Shown: positions 1 to 14,232, counted from the first letter of the stretch. The stretch: 64,000 nucleotides of DNA from Glycine soja (GCF_004193775.1 NC_041010.1:44815562-44879561); one strand, 5' to 3'. Notes: generated from the letters alone by a model not told the origin. Numbers and translations are program-made.

Positions 1-3000
1 ATTTGGACTCTAATTTCATTTCAAATTTATGTATGTATAACTTTCATCAAATTTAAGTAATTAAACTAAGTTTTAAGTAAATGAATAAAAATGTTTTCTT
101 TCTTTTTTTGGGTACATAATAAAAAAGTTTTCTTTCAACACTTATTGAAACCTACAAGAAAAATAATAGTTTCTTTTAAAATTCTCTTGAAATATGTAAA
201 TTAAGTAAATGTCAATTCTACATGAAATTCATTTGAAATATATAAATAAAACAAGATAATTTTACCACATATTGCACTATTATATTATATAGGACTTGAT
301 CTTAGGCCCAGTTAAATATACCTAATCAGAAAATTGGGTCTAACCCATCAAATATGGTTTTATTTGGACTGGTTGAGTCTTAACTTCCGGGTCCTCCAAC
401 AGAGCCTTTCTGCCTTATTTGAGTTCAAATTCTCTCTTCGAAGAAAATCAAATAATTTTTTTTAATTATTTAAACATATTCTTTTTTTTAAAACATGTTG
501 TTTTGACGGAATTTTAGAAAAAAAGAATATTGTTTTGACGGTTTAAAAGAAAAGTTTAATATGTATAGATTAATAATATAAAATAGTTTTACACCGTTAT
601 TTAATTACAAAGTACCATTTGAATTAATTTAAATAATTATTTTAACAATCAACAAACTTATTACTATGTATTGTGATTTGATGATTATGTAAAAAAAAAT
701 TATTATGTCGATATATAACCTTTTATTCTTAAAAGAAAGTGTTGGTTTGGCTGCATTAATAAAATGAATACGAACGTAAACCGGAAGAGGAAATAAGTAC
801 ACATATATCCTAATAAACTCCGGGAAAAAAAAGGATTATTTAGGAATGTTGAACTTAATTACATAGTTGTTAAAATGAGTAGACATGACCAATGAATTAG
901 TTTACGATATATAAAGTTTTACACGAATGAATTTAATCGTTGGATTGATAATTTTATAAATAAGGTGAAAATATGATAAAAAAAATTAATCAATAAATAC
1001 CAAATTATATTTTCAATTATCATATATAAATACAATCACATTGTTACTAATAAAAAAAAAAACCCACCGTATTCACTCACATCAACTCATGCATATTAAA
1101 ATAGAAAAATAGTTCAGTTAGGTTGAGTTGTCTTTTGATACATCTTTTAATTTTACCCCCACCTAATCATTTTATATTTTATATTTGAGTTAGGTTGATA
1201 CATAAGTTACAACTCACTTCAAGGTTGTGCACTACGTATATTAGCATGTCAAGCAAAATATTGTGATTTATGAGAATATTCTTAGAATAATATTACTTAT
1301 AAATGAACAATAATAAATATTTAATAAAATAAAGTTTGATACATATCTTAAGGTTTCAAACGGTATTATTTTTTTATAAGCTTCAAAACTTCAATAAAAT
1401 AAATAAATAAATACATTTTAACTAGCTAGTAAACGGAAGTCATCTCATCAAATTTATTTTACGGCCCACTATATATAGGTCTTGACACTACATGTAGGTC
1501 AAAAGTAGCTTTCTCTGTCAAATTTCGAGGGCTTGTTGTCGAGTAGTAGATGTGAAATACCATATTCAATTTACTTCACAATTTGGACATGCTAAAGAAT
1601 AACTCGAGTTTCTACCTTTTCAAGCTAGTTTTCTCTGCTAAATCCCAAGACACGACTCGAGTTCTTTATGCACTTAATCTAATAATAACAATCATCATCA
1701 TAAAATATGTATAGGAATGTAGTCCTATATTAAGAAATCATGCTAAAACTTTTTCATTTTTTTTAAATACTCCTATATTGTTACTATTAAATAAATATAC
1801 AAAATGTTAAACATCTTTAAAATACTGATTAAAAAGTAAAAAATAAATAATAAAAAACTATTAATGTATTTTGTGACTTTTAATGTAACATTTGTTAACC
1901 CACTGTTTGAATTTCTTAATCAATATTAACACAAATTACTTGTATTTACCCATTTATAATACCAATGTAGTAACATTTATTAGTCATGTTTTTAAGGTGG
2001 CAAGAGGGGATGGCACCGGCAACAAGTTTTAATTTAATAATAATAACCAACACTTTATTTTTTTAAAAAAATTGAAGTAAAGGTGGTTAAGCCATGTGTT
2101 TTACCGTCTTTGATTCCTTTCTTGGCGGTCAAACTTACAGTATGGAATTGCACCCTTCGAGATCAATCTTTATCTGTCATCACCCCCCAACCCTCCCATA
2201 CTAAATTATTCTTTTGTTATCACTCATGACTCATGTCTACTTCTCTCTACTCTTTTTTCTTCATCTCCACATTTTAACTTTGTCAACAACACACTTCTAC
2301 TTCACCATGTAAATGTATGACCCAATTAATTTCAACTTGAAAACAAGCAAAATTAATTAATGTATGTATATGAATGAAAAAAAATACTACTCCTACTTGC
2401 ATTAATTTGCCAATTCTGGCGCGGATAATTATGACTTACTATATTAGTTCAACATTTTCATACTTAAAATCAAATTCGCTAAACAAAAAAATATTTAAAT
2501 TAACATCAATGCACCGTGTGTGCATAATACTAATAATTTAGTACACTGTATCTGTGAAATTCCACATTGGAAGCTTGGGAGTTAGATTTTCCTCCAATTT
2601 GTCTCTTCACAAACTTTTGTGAATGAAATATATAACCCGCAAGACAAGGGTTGTTGTCCTCGCATAGGGGCACAAGGTGCAACAATAATTTTGCTAGCTA
2701 GCTAATTTCCTTTTGCCCTATTAATTTATGCTAATGGTATATATATATATTATATAAATTGTTAGTGATTAAACATAGTAGTATCCTATTACTAGTAAGT
2801 AGCTCGACTTGAACAAGAACCATATAAGCTAGTATTTAATAAAAAAATAGTAAAAAAAAGGTTGTCTGTCATGCATGAATTATTGTTTGTGGCTTTGTTC
2901 AGAGAAGAGAGAGTATCTTACTACTCACTCAGAGAAAAGTACCAAAAGAGAGAGACAGTTCCGTTTGTAGCGGGGGAGCAGATTGATGATTAGGACCAAT

Positions 3001-5081
3001 AGATAATATTTAAATAATGTGTCATATATTATGGACCGAATGTGAGAAAGTTATGGGATATATGGGTGTTTGTTCGTGCATATATATATACAAAGAGAAA
3101 GAGACCAAAAACTCATTACAAAGAAATTTCAAAGAATTCATTTTTATGTATGGTAAAAATTAAAAAAAATAATTATTAATTAGAAATTAATGTTGTTAAG
3201 ATGGTTTTTAAAATACTTATTGTAAAAATAATAAATTTATTATATAGTTGAATGATAAAGATAAAATTATTTACACTGTACATGTACTAGTGCTATTTTA
3301 CCTAATTTGAAAAGCAAGTTAAGGTTCTGACTTCTGATGGTGATAATAGGGTCTGACATGAGGTGACTAATGTCCAAGTGGGCATGAATAAATGGGTGTG
3401 GCGAGGGGCTGGGTGTTGTTTTTTGTCACGCTAATTTGTCAGAAATTATTATTATTTCAACTTCCCCCTACAGGTGTTTACAGCCAAGAAAGAGAAAAAA
3501 AAAAATGGATGGAGCTTGGAAGTATTCTGGACTTTGTTGAATCATTGTGATCAATGTGTGCAAATTAACCATAGCAAAATACTACTATAAATCAAGATCA
3601 TTTCAAGTCCAAATTAAAGATTGGCGAACACAAATATTTTAGGGGATGATTCAAGATTTGGTTTATGGGCTATGGCTAATGATTTCATGTGTGCTTCACC
3701 AATATTTTGACCCAACTTCTTTAACTAATCTTATTCTACTCTCTCACAAAATAACATTTCAAACCTAGCTAACATGTTTTTAGTAGTTTGGCCGAAAAAC
3801 CCTTGAAAATCTTACACTGGATTAATTTATTGCTGTTCACGTGACTTTCATTTTATTTTCTTACACGTTATACATAACGAACATTATTTTCTTTGGTGAA
3901 AATATAAAGAACATTATTATACATAGTTGTTTTTTTTTTTAATATACACATTAGATTCTAAACATAACTCATTCATACGGTAGATTTCATAGATAATAAT
4001 TAGATCAGTATCCGTACAAAAATGTAATTTTAAAACTACATATCAAATTATGCACAAGATTGTCATTCATGTCCACACGTGTTTATGCATAATATGAATA
4101 TCTGGTAGCTAAATCTTCGATAAAAATAAATATATATTTAGAATACTGCGAAATCTAATCATAAAAAATAGTGCACCTACTGTGAAAATGTCAAATATAA
4201 CTTAATCAGTAATTTTATTTTAACTATATGAACTTTCTAATCATTATCCTTGAAATAATAATTAAGAAATTAAGAATGCAGCTTTTTTATACAAAATATA
4301 ATATTTAATATTATTAATATACTCTTAATATATTGGTTAATGAAATAAAATTAATTATTGATTTCTTAATTACTTATTCTTGAAGTATACAGATTCATAA
4401 AATCTCTTCTTACAATGGACACAAAAACTAAGCATCTTTTCGTTTACAATGTGTCATTAGCATCTTCTTAATCTTCTTAATTAATGAATCTCTATTAGCG
4501 ATTACAATGTGTCATTAACATCTTATTCCATAGTACTATTAATTGAGATTCCTCTCATTCAACCACTTTTATAAAAAAATAAAGTTTTAACAAAAAAGAA
4601 AATCATAGTTCATAATATCTAACTTTATACTTTATGAAAAAAAAGTAATGTATCACATATCACATCAGAATTTATTTTCCATGAAACATGAAGGCAGTGA
4701 TGCATCAATCAGCACATTAGTGATTTTGTGTCACAAGTCACAACTGTTCAGAAAAAGCTCTTAGAGTGAATCGTAACACCGTATCACAAGGGCGCATTAT
4801 ATTTTTCAATACCGCGAGCAACTAGTAGTACTAGTGTGTTTGGACTACCACATTAATTACGAAATGGTCCCCGTGTGTGGATCTTTTCATTAGCCCTTGA
4901 AGTAATTTTTTTTTTCTGATTCAAAGATTTCAAGTGCCCTAGAATGTATAAGACGCGTCCCATTTCTATTGTGTGCGCGTGTGTGGTGTGTACGTGCATA
5001 TCAGCCAGAAGAAAGAGAAAATAACTCAAAATATAGTAACTTAAAGTATACTATAAATGTTCTCTCATCTCTATGCTATAA
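1..5081. other. Upstream intergenic region of BBM; no gene seen
   Basis: AT-rich DNA with poly-A and poly-T runs, and no reading frame or exon-like stretch that I can support on either strand. Short purine-rich GA tracts lie around 2900-2960. The last part is the presumed promoter and start of the leader of the AP2 gene that follows. Two TATA-like words, ctataaat at 5051 and gctataaat at 5075, lie just before a pyrimidine-rich leader with CTT/CTC repeats (5120-5205). No transposon ends were recognised. Confidence 0.5.
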
Positions 5082-5270
5082 ATGTTTTTTTTTCAATTTT
5101 TTGAGCTCTTCAAGAATTTGACCCTTCTCCTCCTCCTCCTTCTTCTTTTCTTTCAAACCTCCTCATATAAACTAGTACTATATGCTTCTTCTTCTTCTTC
5201 TCCTTCATGCACAAACTGCTATTTTCACCCTTTATATATCTATCTACTCCTGAAGATTAGATTACCTTGA
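5082..5270 (+). promoter_or_regulatory. Possible upstream ORF in the BBM leader
   Basis: A 62-codon ORF starts at the ATG at 5082 and stops 36 bases before the BBM start codon. Its translation is hydrophobic (a Phe/Leu-rich start, then a Ser run) and largely reflects the CT-rich leader, so it resembles no protein family I know. If transcription starts upstream of 5082, this would be a leader ORF able to reduce BBM translation. If it starts at the TATA-like words at 5051/5075, the ATG would be too close to the cap or absent. No transcript data are available here. Confidence 0.3.
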
Positions 5271-5306
5271 GGGCTTTGTGCTCTCTGTGTAATATTCTTC
5301 AATATC

Positions 5307-8300
5307 ATGGGGTCTATGAATTTGTTAGGTTTTTCTCTCTCTCCTCACGAAGAACACCCTTCTAGTCAAGATCACTCTCAAACGACACCTTCTCGTTTTA
5401 GCTTCAACCCTGATGGATCAATCTCAAGCACTGATGTAGCAGGAGGCTGCTTTGATCTCACTTCTGACTCAACTCCTCATTTACTTAACCTTCCTTCTTA
5501 TGGCATATACGAAGCATTTCACAGAAACAATAGTATTAACACCACTCAAGGTTTTCACTTCTTTCCCCACAAGTTTGTAACATTTTTTTTTTCTTAGAGT
5601 TTCCTCGAGTGCACCCTCATCACTAATCACAAACTAAATGAAGAGAAAACAAAGGAAACTATGTTTCAGGCTTCTTCATTTTTTTACCTGGATTTATTTT
5701 TTGTTAGTCCTATGGAGAAATATTTCATAGATATTCGTTTCTCATTAATTTTAACCTTTTTTTCTCTTTATTTTTTTTTTTATTTCTCAGATTGGAAGGA
5801 GAACTACAACAGCCAAAATTTGCTATTGGGAACTTCGTGCAATAAACAAAACATGAACCAAAACCAACAGCAACAGCCAAAGCTTGAAAACTTCCTCGGT
5901 GGACACTCATTTGGCGAACATGAGCAAACCTACGGTGGTAACTCAGCCTCTACAGATTACATGTTTCCTGCTCAGCCAGTATCGGCTGGTGGTGGTGGTA
6001 GTGGTGGTGGCAGTAACAATAACAACAACAGTAACTCCATAGGGTTATCCATGATAAAGACATGGTTGAGGAACCAACCACCGAACTCAGAAAACATCAA
6101 CAACAACAATGAAAGTGGTGGCAATATTAGAAGCAGTGTGCAGCAAACTCTATCACTTTCCATGAGTACTGGTTCACAATCAAGCACATCACTGCCCCTT
6201 CTCACTGCTAGTGTGGATAATGGAGAGAGTTCTTCTGATAACAAACAACCAAACACCTCGGCTGCACTTGATTCCACCCAAACCGGAGCCATTGAAACTG
6301 CACCCAGAAAGTCAATTGACACTTTTGGACAGAGAACTTCTATCTACCGTGGTGTAACAAGGTTTTTTATTTTATACCCTAAACAAGGATGTGTATGAAT
6401 ATTTTTTATTTAGTTTATGCATATAAATTTGAGCCGTCACAAATCTTTCACCACTGCTTCATATCTCAATTAAAAAGTTCCTCTAGTCAGTTCTCGTTGT
6501 TTTTTTTTTTAAAAAAAAAATTGTGAAATGATTATGAAATTAGGGTTTTTGACTTAATTGAAGGCATAGGTGGACGGGGAGGTACGAGGCTCACCTGTGG
6601 GATAATAGTTGTAGAAGAGAGGGACAGACTCGCAAAGGAAGGCAAGGTATGATGATCTACAACGTTCCTCTATTTTAGGGCTAATTTTTTGCCAATGTTT
6701 TTCTTCATTTGTCCCCTTAGTGTGCGTTTTTTATGACTAACATCCATTTGTAGTATAATATTAACTTGTGCGTTCTTCATCTCCACATTCATTATATGGC
6801 GTAATGTCTTTCTTCAACGTACATTGTCTTGCAGTTTACTTGGGTGAGTACAAAAAGATATATATTCTTTTAAATTATAATTGTATTATTATTTTTTTTG
6901 GGCCAAAAGTAAGAAGAGAACGTTAAAATTTGTTTACATTTGGTTATCATTTGTTGTCACTACTTGCAGGTGGTTATGATAAAGAAGAAAAGGCAGCTAG
7001 AGCCTACGATTTGGCAGCACTAAAATACTGGGGAACAACCACAACAACAAATTTTCCAGTAAGTTGCCACTTTTTTTTTCCTGTTTATGTTAAATAAATT
7101 AAGGGTCGTGTTGCACGAATTCCTCTAGCCAAAGTTGGCGTTGGCACTATTAACAAACAACAATGGTGAATAGGGAAGCTTCAACTTATGGTTGTGTCCC
7201 TGCACAACGAAAAAGTTTCCTCATTTGATGGGATGTGTCTCTTTATAGAAGAAACTGTTATTTGTCTTATAATGCAAACTATGTATGTATATGTATCCGT
7301 AATCACTTGATGTAGTCTTTTGACATGGAATACTTTATGTCTCCGTCAACAATCAATGCATTTTAGATTAGCCACTATGAGAAAGAGTTGGAAGAAATGA
7401 AGCACATGACTAGGCAAGAGTACGTTGCGTCATTGAGAAGGTATTTGCAAGTGCCACTACTAATTTATATATTTAATAGTTTTTTTTGTTGCTAATTTTT
7501 TTTAGAAAATGGATTACTTATTGATAATATAAAATTACTATGCCACAGGAAGAGTAGTGGGTTTTCTCGCGGTGCATCCATTTATCGAGGAGTGACGAGG
7601 TACAGTTGACTAGACTTTAGCTAATATGTCTCTATACAAAAGTTTATCGTTTGTGAATATACCATGTTAGATATAAATTAATGATTCTTGAATGAGTAAT
7701 TGGTTCTTAAAATAATTTGACGTTGAAGCTTCTTTCAAAAGAAAAACTTATTAGTGAAATTATTTTTGTGGTAGCTAGCTATATCATTTGAATATTAGTA
7801 GACGAAAATATAGATAACCAAAAATTTAAGTTTATAAGAAAATATAAAAATAAAAAATTCCTCATTTTTACTCTAAACTATAAAGCATTGTTTATTGTTG
7901 TTAAATATATTTATTGGACGGGAAAGGCAAGGTTTGATGTGATGTAAAAAAAAAACATTGATCATATATATTAAATAGTTATTTGTTATTTTAATTATTT
8001 GATTGCAGACACCACCAACATGGAAGGTGGCAAGCGAGGATTGGAAGAGTTGCTGGCAACAAGGATCTTTACTTGGGAACTTTTAGTAAGCTAATATTCA
8101 GTTATTTAATCCTATGCACCGAAAATATCTAAAGCAGATATGACAGTTTACCTCAAATTTTAGCATGGATAAATATTTTCTATTCAATGAAAACATGAGT
8201 TTATACAATTCATTGAGTTATTGTACGTGCACTAAATTGTGTATAACAATCATCATAGTTATATACTTTAAAGCAAACAAGAACTTAAATACATCAAATG

Positions 8301-9418
8301 AATTTTGAATGTTAAGTTGGTCCCTAAATTAAATGTGTTTCTTCTATAATTTAAACTTAATGACATATAACTCAGAAGTAATTAATTTCAATTATATTGA
8401 TCACTAGTGAAACCAATTCATATATGCACTGCATGCATTTGTTTAATTATAACTAATTTTGGATACTTATTTTATTAACATTTAATTTTCAGGCACCCAA
8501 GAAGAGGCAGCGGAAGCATATGATGTAGCAGCAATCAAATTCCGAGGACTAAGTGCTGTTACAAACTTTGACATGAGCAGATATGACGTGAAAAGCATAC
8601 TTGAGAGCACCACTTTGCCAATAGGTGGTGCTGCAAAGCGTTTGAAGGATATGGAGCAGGTTGAACTGAGTGTGGATAATGGTCATAGAGCAGATCAAGT
8701 AGATCATAGTATCATCATGAGTTCTCACCTAACTCAAGGAATCAATAACAACTATGCAGGAGGGGGAACAGCAACTCATCATAACTGGCACAATGCTCAT
8801 GCATTCCACCAACCTCAACCTTGCACCACCATGCACTACCCTTATGGACAAAGAATTAATTGGTGCAAGCAAGAACAACAAGACAACTCTGATGCCCCTC
8901 ACTCTTTGTCTTATTCAGATATTCATCAACTTCAGCTAGGGAACAATGGAACACATAACTTCTTTCACACAAATTCAGGGTTGCACCCTATGTTGAGCAT
9001 GGATTCTGCTTCCATTGACAATAGCTCTTCTTCTAACTCGGTTGTTTATGATGGTTATGGAGGTGGTGGGGGCTACAATGTGATGCCTATGGGAACTACT
9101 ACTGCTGTTGTTGCAAGTGATGGTGATCAAAATCCAAGAAGCAATCATGGTTTTGGTGATAATGAGATAAAAGCACTTGGTTATGAAAGTGTGTATGGCT
9201 CTGCAACTGATTCTTATCATGCACATGCAAGGAACTTGTATTATCTTACTCAACAGCAATCATCTTCTGTTGATACAGTGAAGGCTAGTGCATATGATCA
9301 AGGGTCTGCATGCAATACTTGGGTTCCAACTGCTATTCCAACTCATGCACCCAGATCAACTACTAGTATGGCTCTCTGCCATGGGGCTACTACACCCTTC
9401 TCTTTATTGCATGAATAG
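5307..9418 (+). CDS. BBM: BABY BOOM-like AP2/ERF transcription factor (AIL/PLETHORA clade)
   Basis: This is a nuclear transcription factor with two AP2 domains. In the family, BBM promotes embryo and root-meristem identity. Exons: 5307-5550, 5791-6361, 6564-6646, 6835-6843, 6970-7058, 7367-7440, 7549-7599, 8009-8085 and 8493-9418. They join in frame to 708 codons including TAG (707 aa). AP2-R1 spans about residues 265-331 and AP2-R2 about 367-425, each opening with SIYRGVTR. The linker carries [20 protein letters not shown]. Clade marks seen: NLLGFSLSP near the N-terminus, PKLENFLG, the BBM-type [10 protein letters not shown] motif, and TFGQRTS just before R1. Low-complexity Gly/Ser/Asn and Gln runs flank these. 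The start is the first ATG matching the family's MxSMN..LGFSLSP opening. [10 protein letters not shown] favours BBM over PLT1/PLT2 or ANT, though assigning the exact paralogue would need a tree. Confidence 0.93.
6835..6843 (+). other. BBM: 9-base microexon of BBM
   Basis: Nine bases (tttacttgg), preceded by ttgcag and followed by gtgagt, supply the Val-Tyr-Leu segment of AP2-R1. The upstream exon ends ...CAA G and the next begins GT GGT TAT, so the joined peptide reads QVYLGGYD, the invariant AP2 sequence. Without this exon the frame is kept but a beta-strand of the DNA-binding domain loses three residues. A 9-base exon at this position is known in ANT-clade genes. Confidence 0.9.
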
Positions 9419-10873
9419 GTGGAAAACTAGGGAGAGAAGGAAGAGTCAAAAAGGTGATGAAGAAGATGCATATATTGCTGACTTGTTTCTTCCTCTTGTG
9501 AAGTTGCTAATTTGATAGTGTGCACTTTTGAAGATGAGGATATATAGGATTTCTTTCACTATCTCTAACTTGCAGGATCCTTATTTCACTAGGGTCTAAG
9601 TAATCTAGCCTCAAGTTTAGTCATGGCAGAAGCATTTGCTGTGAATTTTGGGAATTAACTTTGGAGAATGTGTGGACAGATCATTGGGATGTTTTTATTA
9701 TCAGCGGACTTTTTAATTCTGGAATAACAACGATCATACCAAGGGTGGAGTTTTCCTCAATGTATATGCATGGCACTTGTTTTTAGTTTCTTAACCAAAT
9801 TCTTTCTATACATTATGCATGGTAATGGGTGTTAGTGATTTCCTGATTGGTCTGCGATCACATAGTTTTGTTTACGTTTACAGACACAGTATTTTGCACC
9901 TTTACTAGATATACATAAATGGATCAGGAACGAAATTTTTTCTTAAATTTTAGCTTTTAACTATTTTTGAATTTTGTAAGTCTTATATCATATATATCCA
10001 TTGCTTCTATACGTATGTTATTTGATAAAATTTATATAACGAATGGTTGTTGAGATGTATATGTTTTTGTTTTATAATTCGAAAAGAGAGGAATGTCAAA
10101 ATCATGAAACGAGAATAAAGTGAAAGTAACATTGATGATTTTTTATATATACCTACTACACTTTGTCGATCTTTGGAAATTCATTTGAAAGTTATTTTGT
10201 TACCAAGTGTATACAGTAAAATATTTTGATAATATATAGAATGTCAATATCATCTCAGGAATATTTTTTTCTAATATAATTTAGTGGCAAATAACATTAA
10301 CAACTGAGCATAAAGGTCAAGGTTACTTAAAAACTAAAATTCTTCAAACTACATATGTAAGTAATAAATTTACTCTTTTGTTTTTATCTGATTTTGTGAA
10401 TCATATTCCATACAATTTTTTTTAAAATAATGATGCGATCGATAACTTCTAAAATTATGATAGATGTAACAATTCATGACAAAATCATAAAGCAAAAATG
10501 TTACATAAACCGTAGGCGAAAATTAATTAGGCTCAAAGCTCAGTTCAGTTGGTGGTCAACGATCAAATTATGATGTGGAAGAATTTTATTAACTTAAAAT
10601 TATTTAAACGAATTACATATATATATATATATATATTCTTAGAAGTTAATAATAAGTGTTGAAAATTAGTAAAACAAACAATTGATTTAGGAACGAAAAT
10701 GGATGCTAGGGTGATATGGCTCATTGAAACCATAGATAGAAATTAAATGACATGCTCCAAAAACAATGTTCCTTAACCTTAGTTTATTCTACGTTTTAGC
10801 TAGCTAGCCAGACTCTTTTGCTGGTCGTCAATATCTTTTGTCTACTGATTCATTCAATGAGTAAAAAACAAAG

Positions 10874-10876
<3 letters not shown>
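9419..10876. other. BBM 3' region and intergenic DNA
   Basis: The first ~350 bases after the BBM stop are presumably its 3' UTR. The rest is AT-rich with no supported gene. A short AT run lies at 10616-10635. Confidence 0.4.

Positions 10877-10941
<65 letters not shown>
10877..10941. repeat. (AT)n microsatellite, about 65 bases
   Basis: An uninterrupted alternating AT tract of more than 30 units. Both strands give meaningless Tyr-Ile ORFs through it. Shorter AT tracts occur at 12577-12602 and 34040-34075. Such tracts are typical plant SSRs and likely length-polymorphic. Confidence 0.95.
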
Positions 10942-10942
<1 letters not shown>

Positions 10943-13900
10943 CCCCCTTTTCACTCTTTTGTTTGTTTCTCATTCGCGTACTCATGGTTATTACGAATAT
11001 AATAACAAGAGTTATAGTAAAATAATAAAAGGGTAAAGAAATATGTCTAAATGGCATGAAAACCAATGAAGGTTATTGAAGGAAGGGCAAATGGGAGTGT
11101 AAACCGATATTTATCGGAGAAATCAGCGGAGTACCCGTGCCTCCTCGGAAAGAAAACCTAATATTTATTTTATCATCTCTCTGAGCATCTATTTGGTTGC
11201 AGGATTGTTTTCACCCTTATCCATGCACAAACACTGCCTCTTCATCAAAGAGATTTCCAAGAAAAGTGAACTTTGTTAAAGTGTTGTAGCATGTAGTGGG
11301 TCGCAATCCTTTCCCTTACTTTTTGTTCCCATGCTTTATTATCTCTCCATTTATTACACTAACTTTTCATGCATATAGTAAATAGTACTATTTCTAAACA
11401 TATGCTCAAGTTGAAAATAGTTTGCTATTTTTTTATAAGTAAAAATCAAATATATTATTAAAAAGTTTATAATAATTTATATATCATATTTAACCAATTA
11501 AGTTAAATTCTTTGATTAAAATAGTTTAATATGAATTTAATATTACTAATATTAAATTTGAGTTTTGAATCATATGAAAATATATTAAATACTTGAAAGA
11601 AAGTTATACTCTTAATAATTTTCCGTGATAGTTATTATGTTCAACAAAATTGTCTATCATAAAATATATGTGTGATATATTAATTAATATGAATTTTATT
11701 ATTACTATCAGAAATATAGACGATGTCGCGTCATTGTGTCCATATTTCTATTATGTTATTTAATATACTATAATAATCTCTAATTACAATTTTTAAATTC
11801 TGCTTGACGAATATTTAATTGTCATAGAAAAATCACAATTATTTCTATTATGTTATTTAATATACTATAATAATCTCTAATTACAATTTTTAAATTCTGC
11901 TCGACGAATATTTAATTGTCATAGAAAAATCACAATAATCTTGATTTTGAAAAAATATTCTTCCTTCCCCTTTTTTAATAAATTGCCTCCCCGTTGACAA
12001 TAGTAATTTCCAACTGCATTATCCCATAAATTACCTGTTAAATCAATTAAAACAATAATTAGTAACAAGTGAAGAAAATAAAATATAAAAAAATGTGTTA
12101 AAATGAGTTGGAATAAATAAAATGAGGATAAAAGTTAATTTCTTGGGACTTTGTACCATATTTTTGTCATATACAATTAATACCATACAAATAGTTGGAT
12201 AAATAAAAATGAAAGAGAAGATATCAATGAAATAGTGGAGAATGATTATTGAATGGTTACTTAATTTTGATTAGTGGGTCAATTTTAATCTACATGATAT
12301 TGTGTTGTTGTGATGGAAACTAACTTGTTGGAACAGAAGTGAGGGACAAAACAAAATCGTAGAAGGATTCCAAAAAAATATAGATTAAAGAGGATTAATT
12401 ATTGTTACTAAATATTATTAAGCATAAAATGATCTAAAAAATATGGAAACAAAAAATAATTACACAAAATTATATCTACTTTATATATATTGGTATATAT
12501 TTAAATAAATTTTAATTTTTTAATAATTATATTATAGACATTATGTTCATACCAAAAATATTCCTATGTTATCTAAAGTTTTGTATATATATATATATAT
12601 ATAGACACCATATATGTTAAAAAATATATGTATATAAATGATATGATGCGATAGAAAAAAAATATTAATAAAATATTTAAATAGTATTCCTCATTATTAA
12701 TAGTCATTAAATCATCCTTACAAGTTTTATTACCTGCTGACTAAATCCTTAGGTTTTGACCCCACTGCATGGCTTTAGTGGGTGAATGATGGAGCCACGA
12801 AATTACGGGCCCGGAGGTTCCTATTTGACCTCTGGAGGACTTGAAAGCCACTATTTTTTATGCTATATTTCTTACTTTTTGGGTATGGGATAATTTGTTG
12901 GACTTGAATTAATTGAAACAATATAGTTAGAACTTTAGCTTGAACTTTTGTCTGCTACTAAAAAGTAACTAAAATAATCTTATTAACTCCTTTTTTTAAA
13001 TATTTTTATTAATACACTTTTATTATTAATTTAACAAGTAACATAGATGAGTCTCATTAAATAAAATGTAAATTTGGGTTATTGAATGAGACTTCCGTAA
13101 AAAAAATTTTGATATTATTATTAAGAGTAAATTAAAAACATTGTGTTACTATAACGTTAATCTTCATTCAAATTATATCTAATTAATTGATTAATTCTGT
13201 AATACACTGTTTGACACATTTTAATATATTATTGAATGAATTATATTTATCTATTTAGTAATATAAGAGTGTTTGAAAGACTTTATGGAATAGTTTACAA
13301 TTTTTTTTAACTCATTCTATTAAATTTTACAATCAAGCAAACAATTAAACAAATTCTTTTTTTAATAAGAGTTTATTAAGTCTTTGATTAAGTTGTTTAT
13401 TTAATTAAATACCCTTTTCATGTTGGAAGTGGAGAAGAGATTATGGGATTTGGGTTCGAATAGTCCAATATTATAAAATTGCATGCTTCATGCATGTGCG
13501 TCTGTGTCTAACTTCTCAAATAGAATACTATCGTAAGCTAACAAGCTCTAGGAATGCTCACTCATGTCTTTTTCTTGGGGTTTATGTTAATTTATTAAAT
13601 CCAATGCCCTAGCTTTGTGGTTGTGGAAACTGTTTGGGATTTAAACTTTTTTGACTTTGACTAGCTAGGCTTCCATGCACTATTAACATTCTTTATATAA
13701 TAATAAATTATTAAGCATGTATTAATGTATAGAGGCATCCCTAATAAGTATTTTTTTTAATAAAACTCTTAATATTACGAATGATAAAAATCTTTCTATC
13801 GCTAGATTCAAATTTACTGCTTATATGCACCAAGAAATATTTTATTCTTAGTTAATTAATCATTTTCTATGATCAAATTAAATCATTTAGTATATTTTTA

Positions 13901-14232
13901 TTAATTTTTTATTACGGTTAGTAATAATTGACTTCTGCTTATAATTATTTTCGGATAAATTATGATAAACCTTACTAGATCACCAGACTAATGGTAAACT
14001 CAACCTACATATTTTTGAAGTAATAATGCAAAAATGATTGAATTGATAAATAAATTCAATTACCATGTGGCAAGAAATTGTAGATATTTGTATATATAAC
14101 TAATTAAAATATTCAAAATTTTAGTTAAATAACGTGCCAGAGAGCAAAATCTTATTTTTAACATTTGTAACAATCAGTTTAAATTTATGAAGTGCGACAA
14201 ATGATAGCACTTTATAAAATTAATAATGTTAT
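10942..14232. other. Intergenic DNA without a gene
   Basis: AT-rich apart from two islands of more balanced composition (about 11090-11330 and 12740-12860), in which I could not recognise coding sequence. The region contains the 97-bp tandem duplication listed separately. No transposase, reverse transcriptase or LTR pair was recognised. Confidence 0.4.
11744..11937. repeat. Tandem duplication, 2 x 97 bp
   Basis: The unit starting atttctattatgttattt at 11744 recurs at 11841 with about one base changed (gcttgacgaa versus gctcgacgaa). Near identity in otherwise diverged AT-rich DNA points to a recent duplication. The unit has no coding content. Confidence 0.9.

Noticed and set aside
5972..6322. 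Minus-strand 116-codon ORF inside BBM exon 2
   Set aside because: It is the antisense shadow of Gly/Asn-rich BBM coding sequence. The plus frame has clear family motifs.
10818..11066. Overlapping ORFs with long Tyr-Ile runs on both strands
   Set aside because: They are translations of the AT microsatellite, with no unique protein sequence around it.
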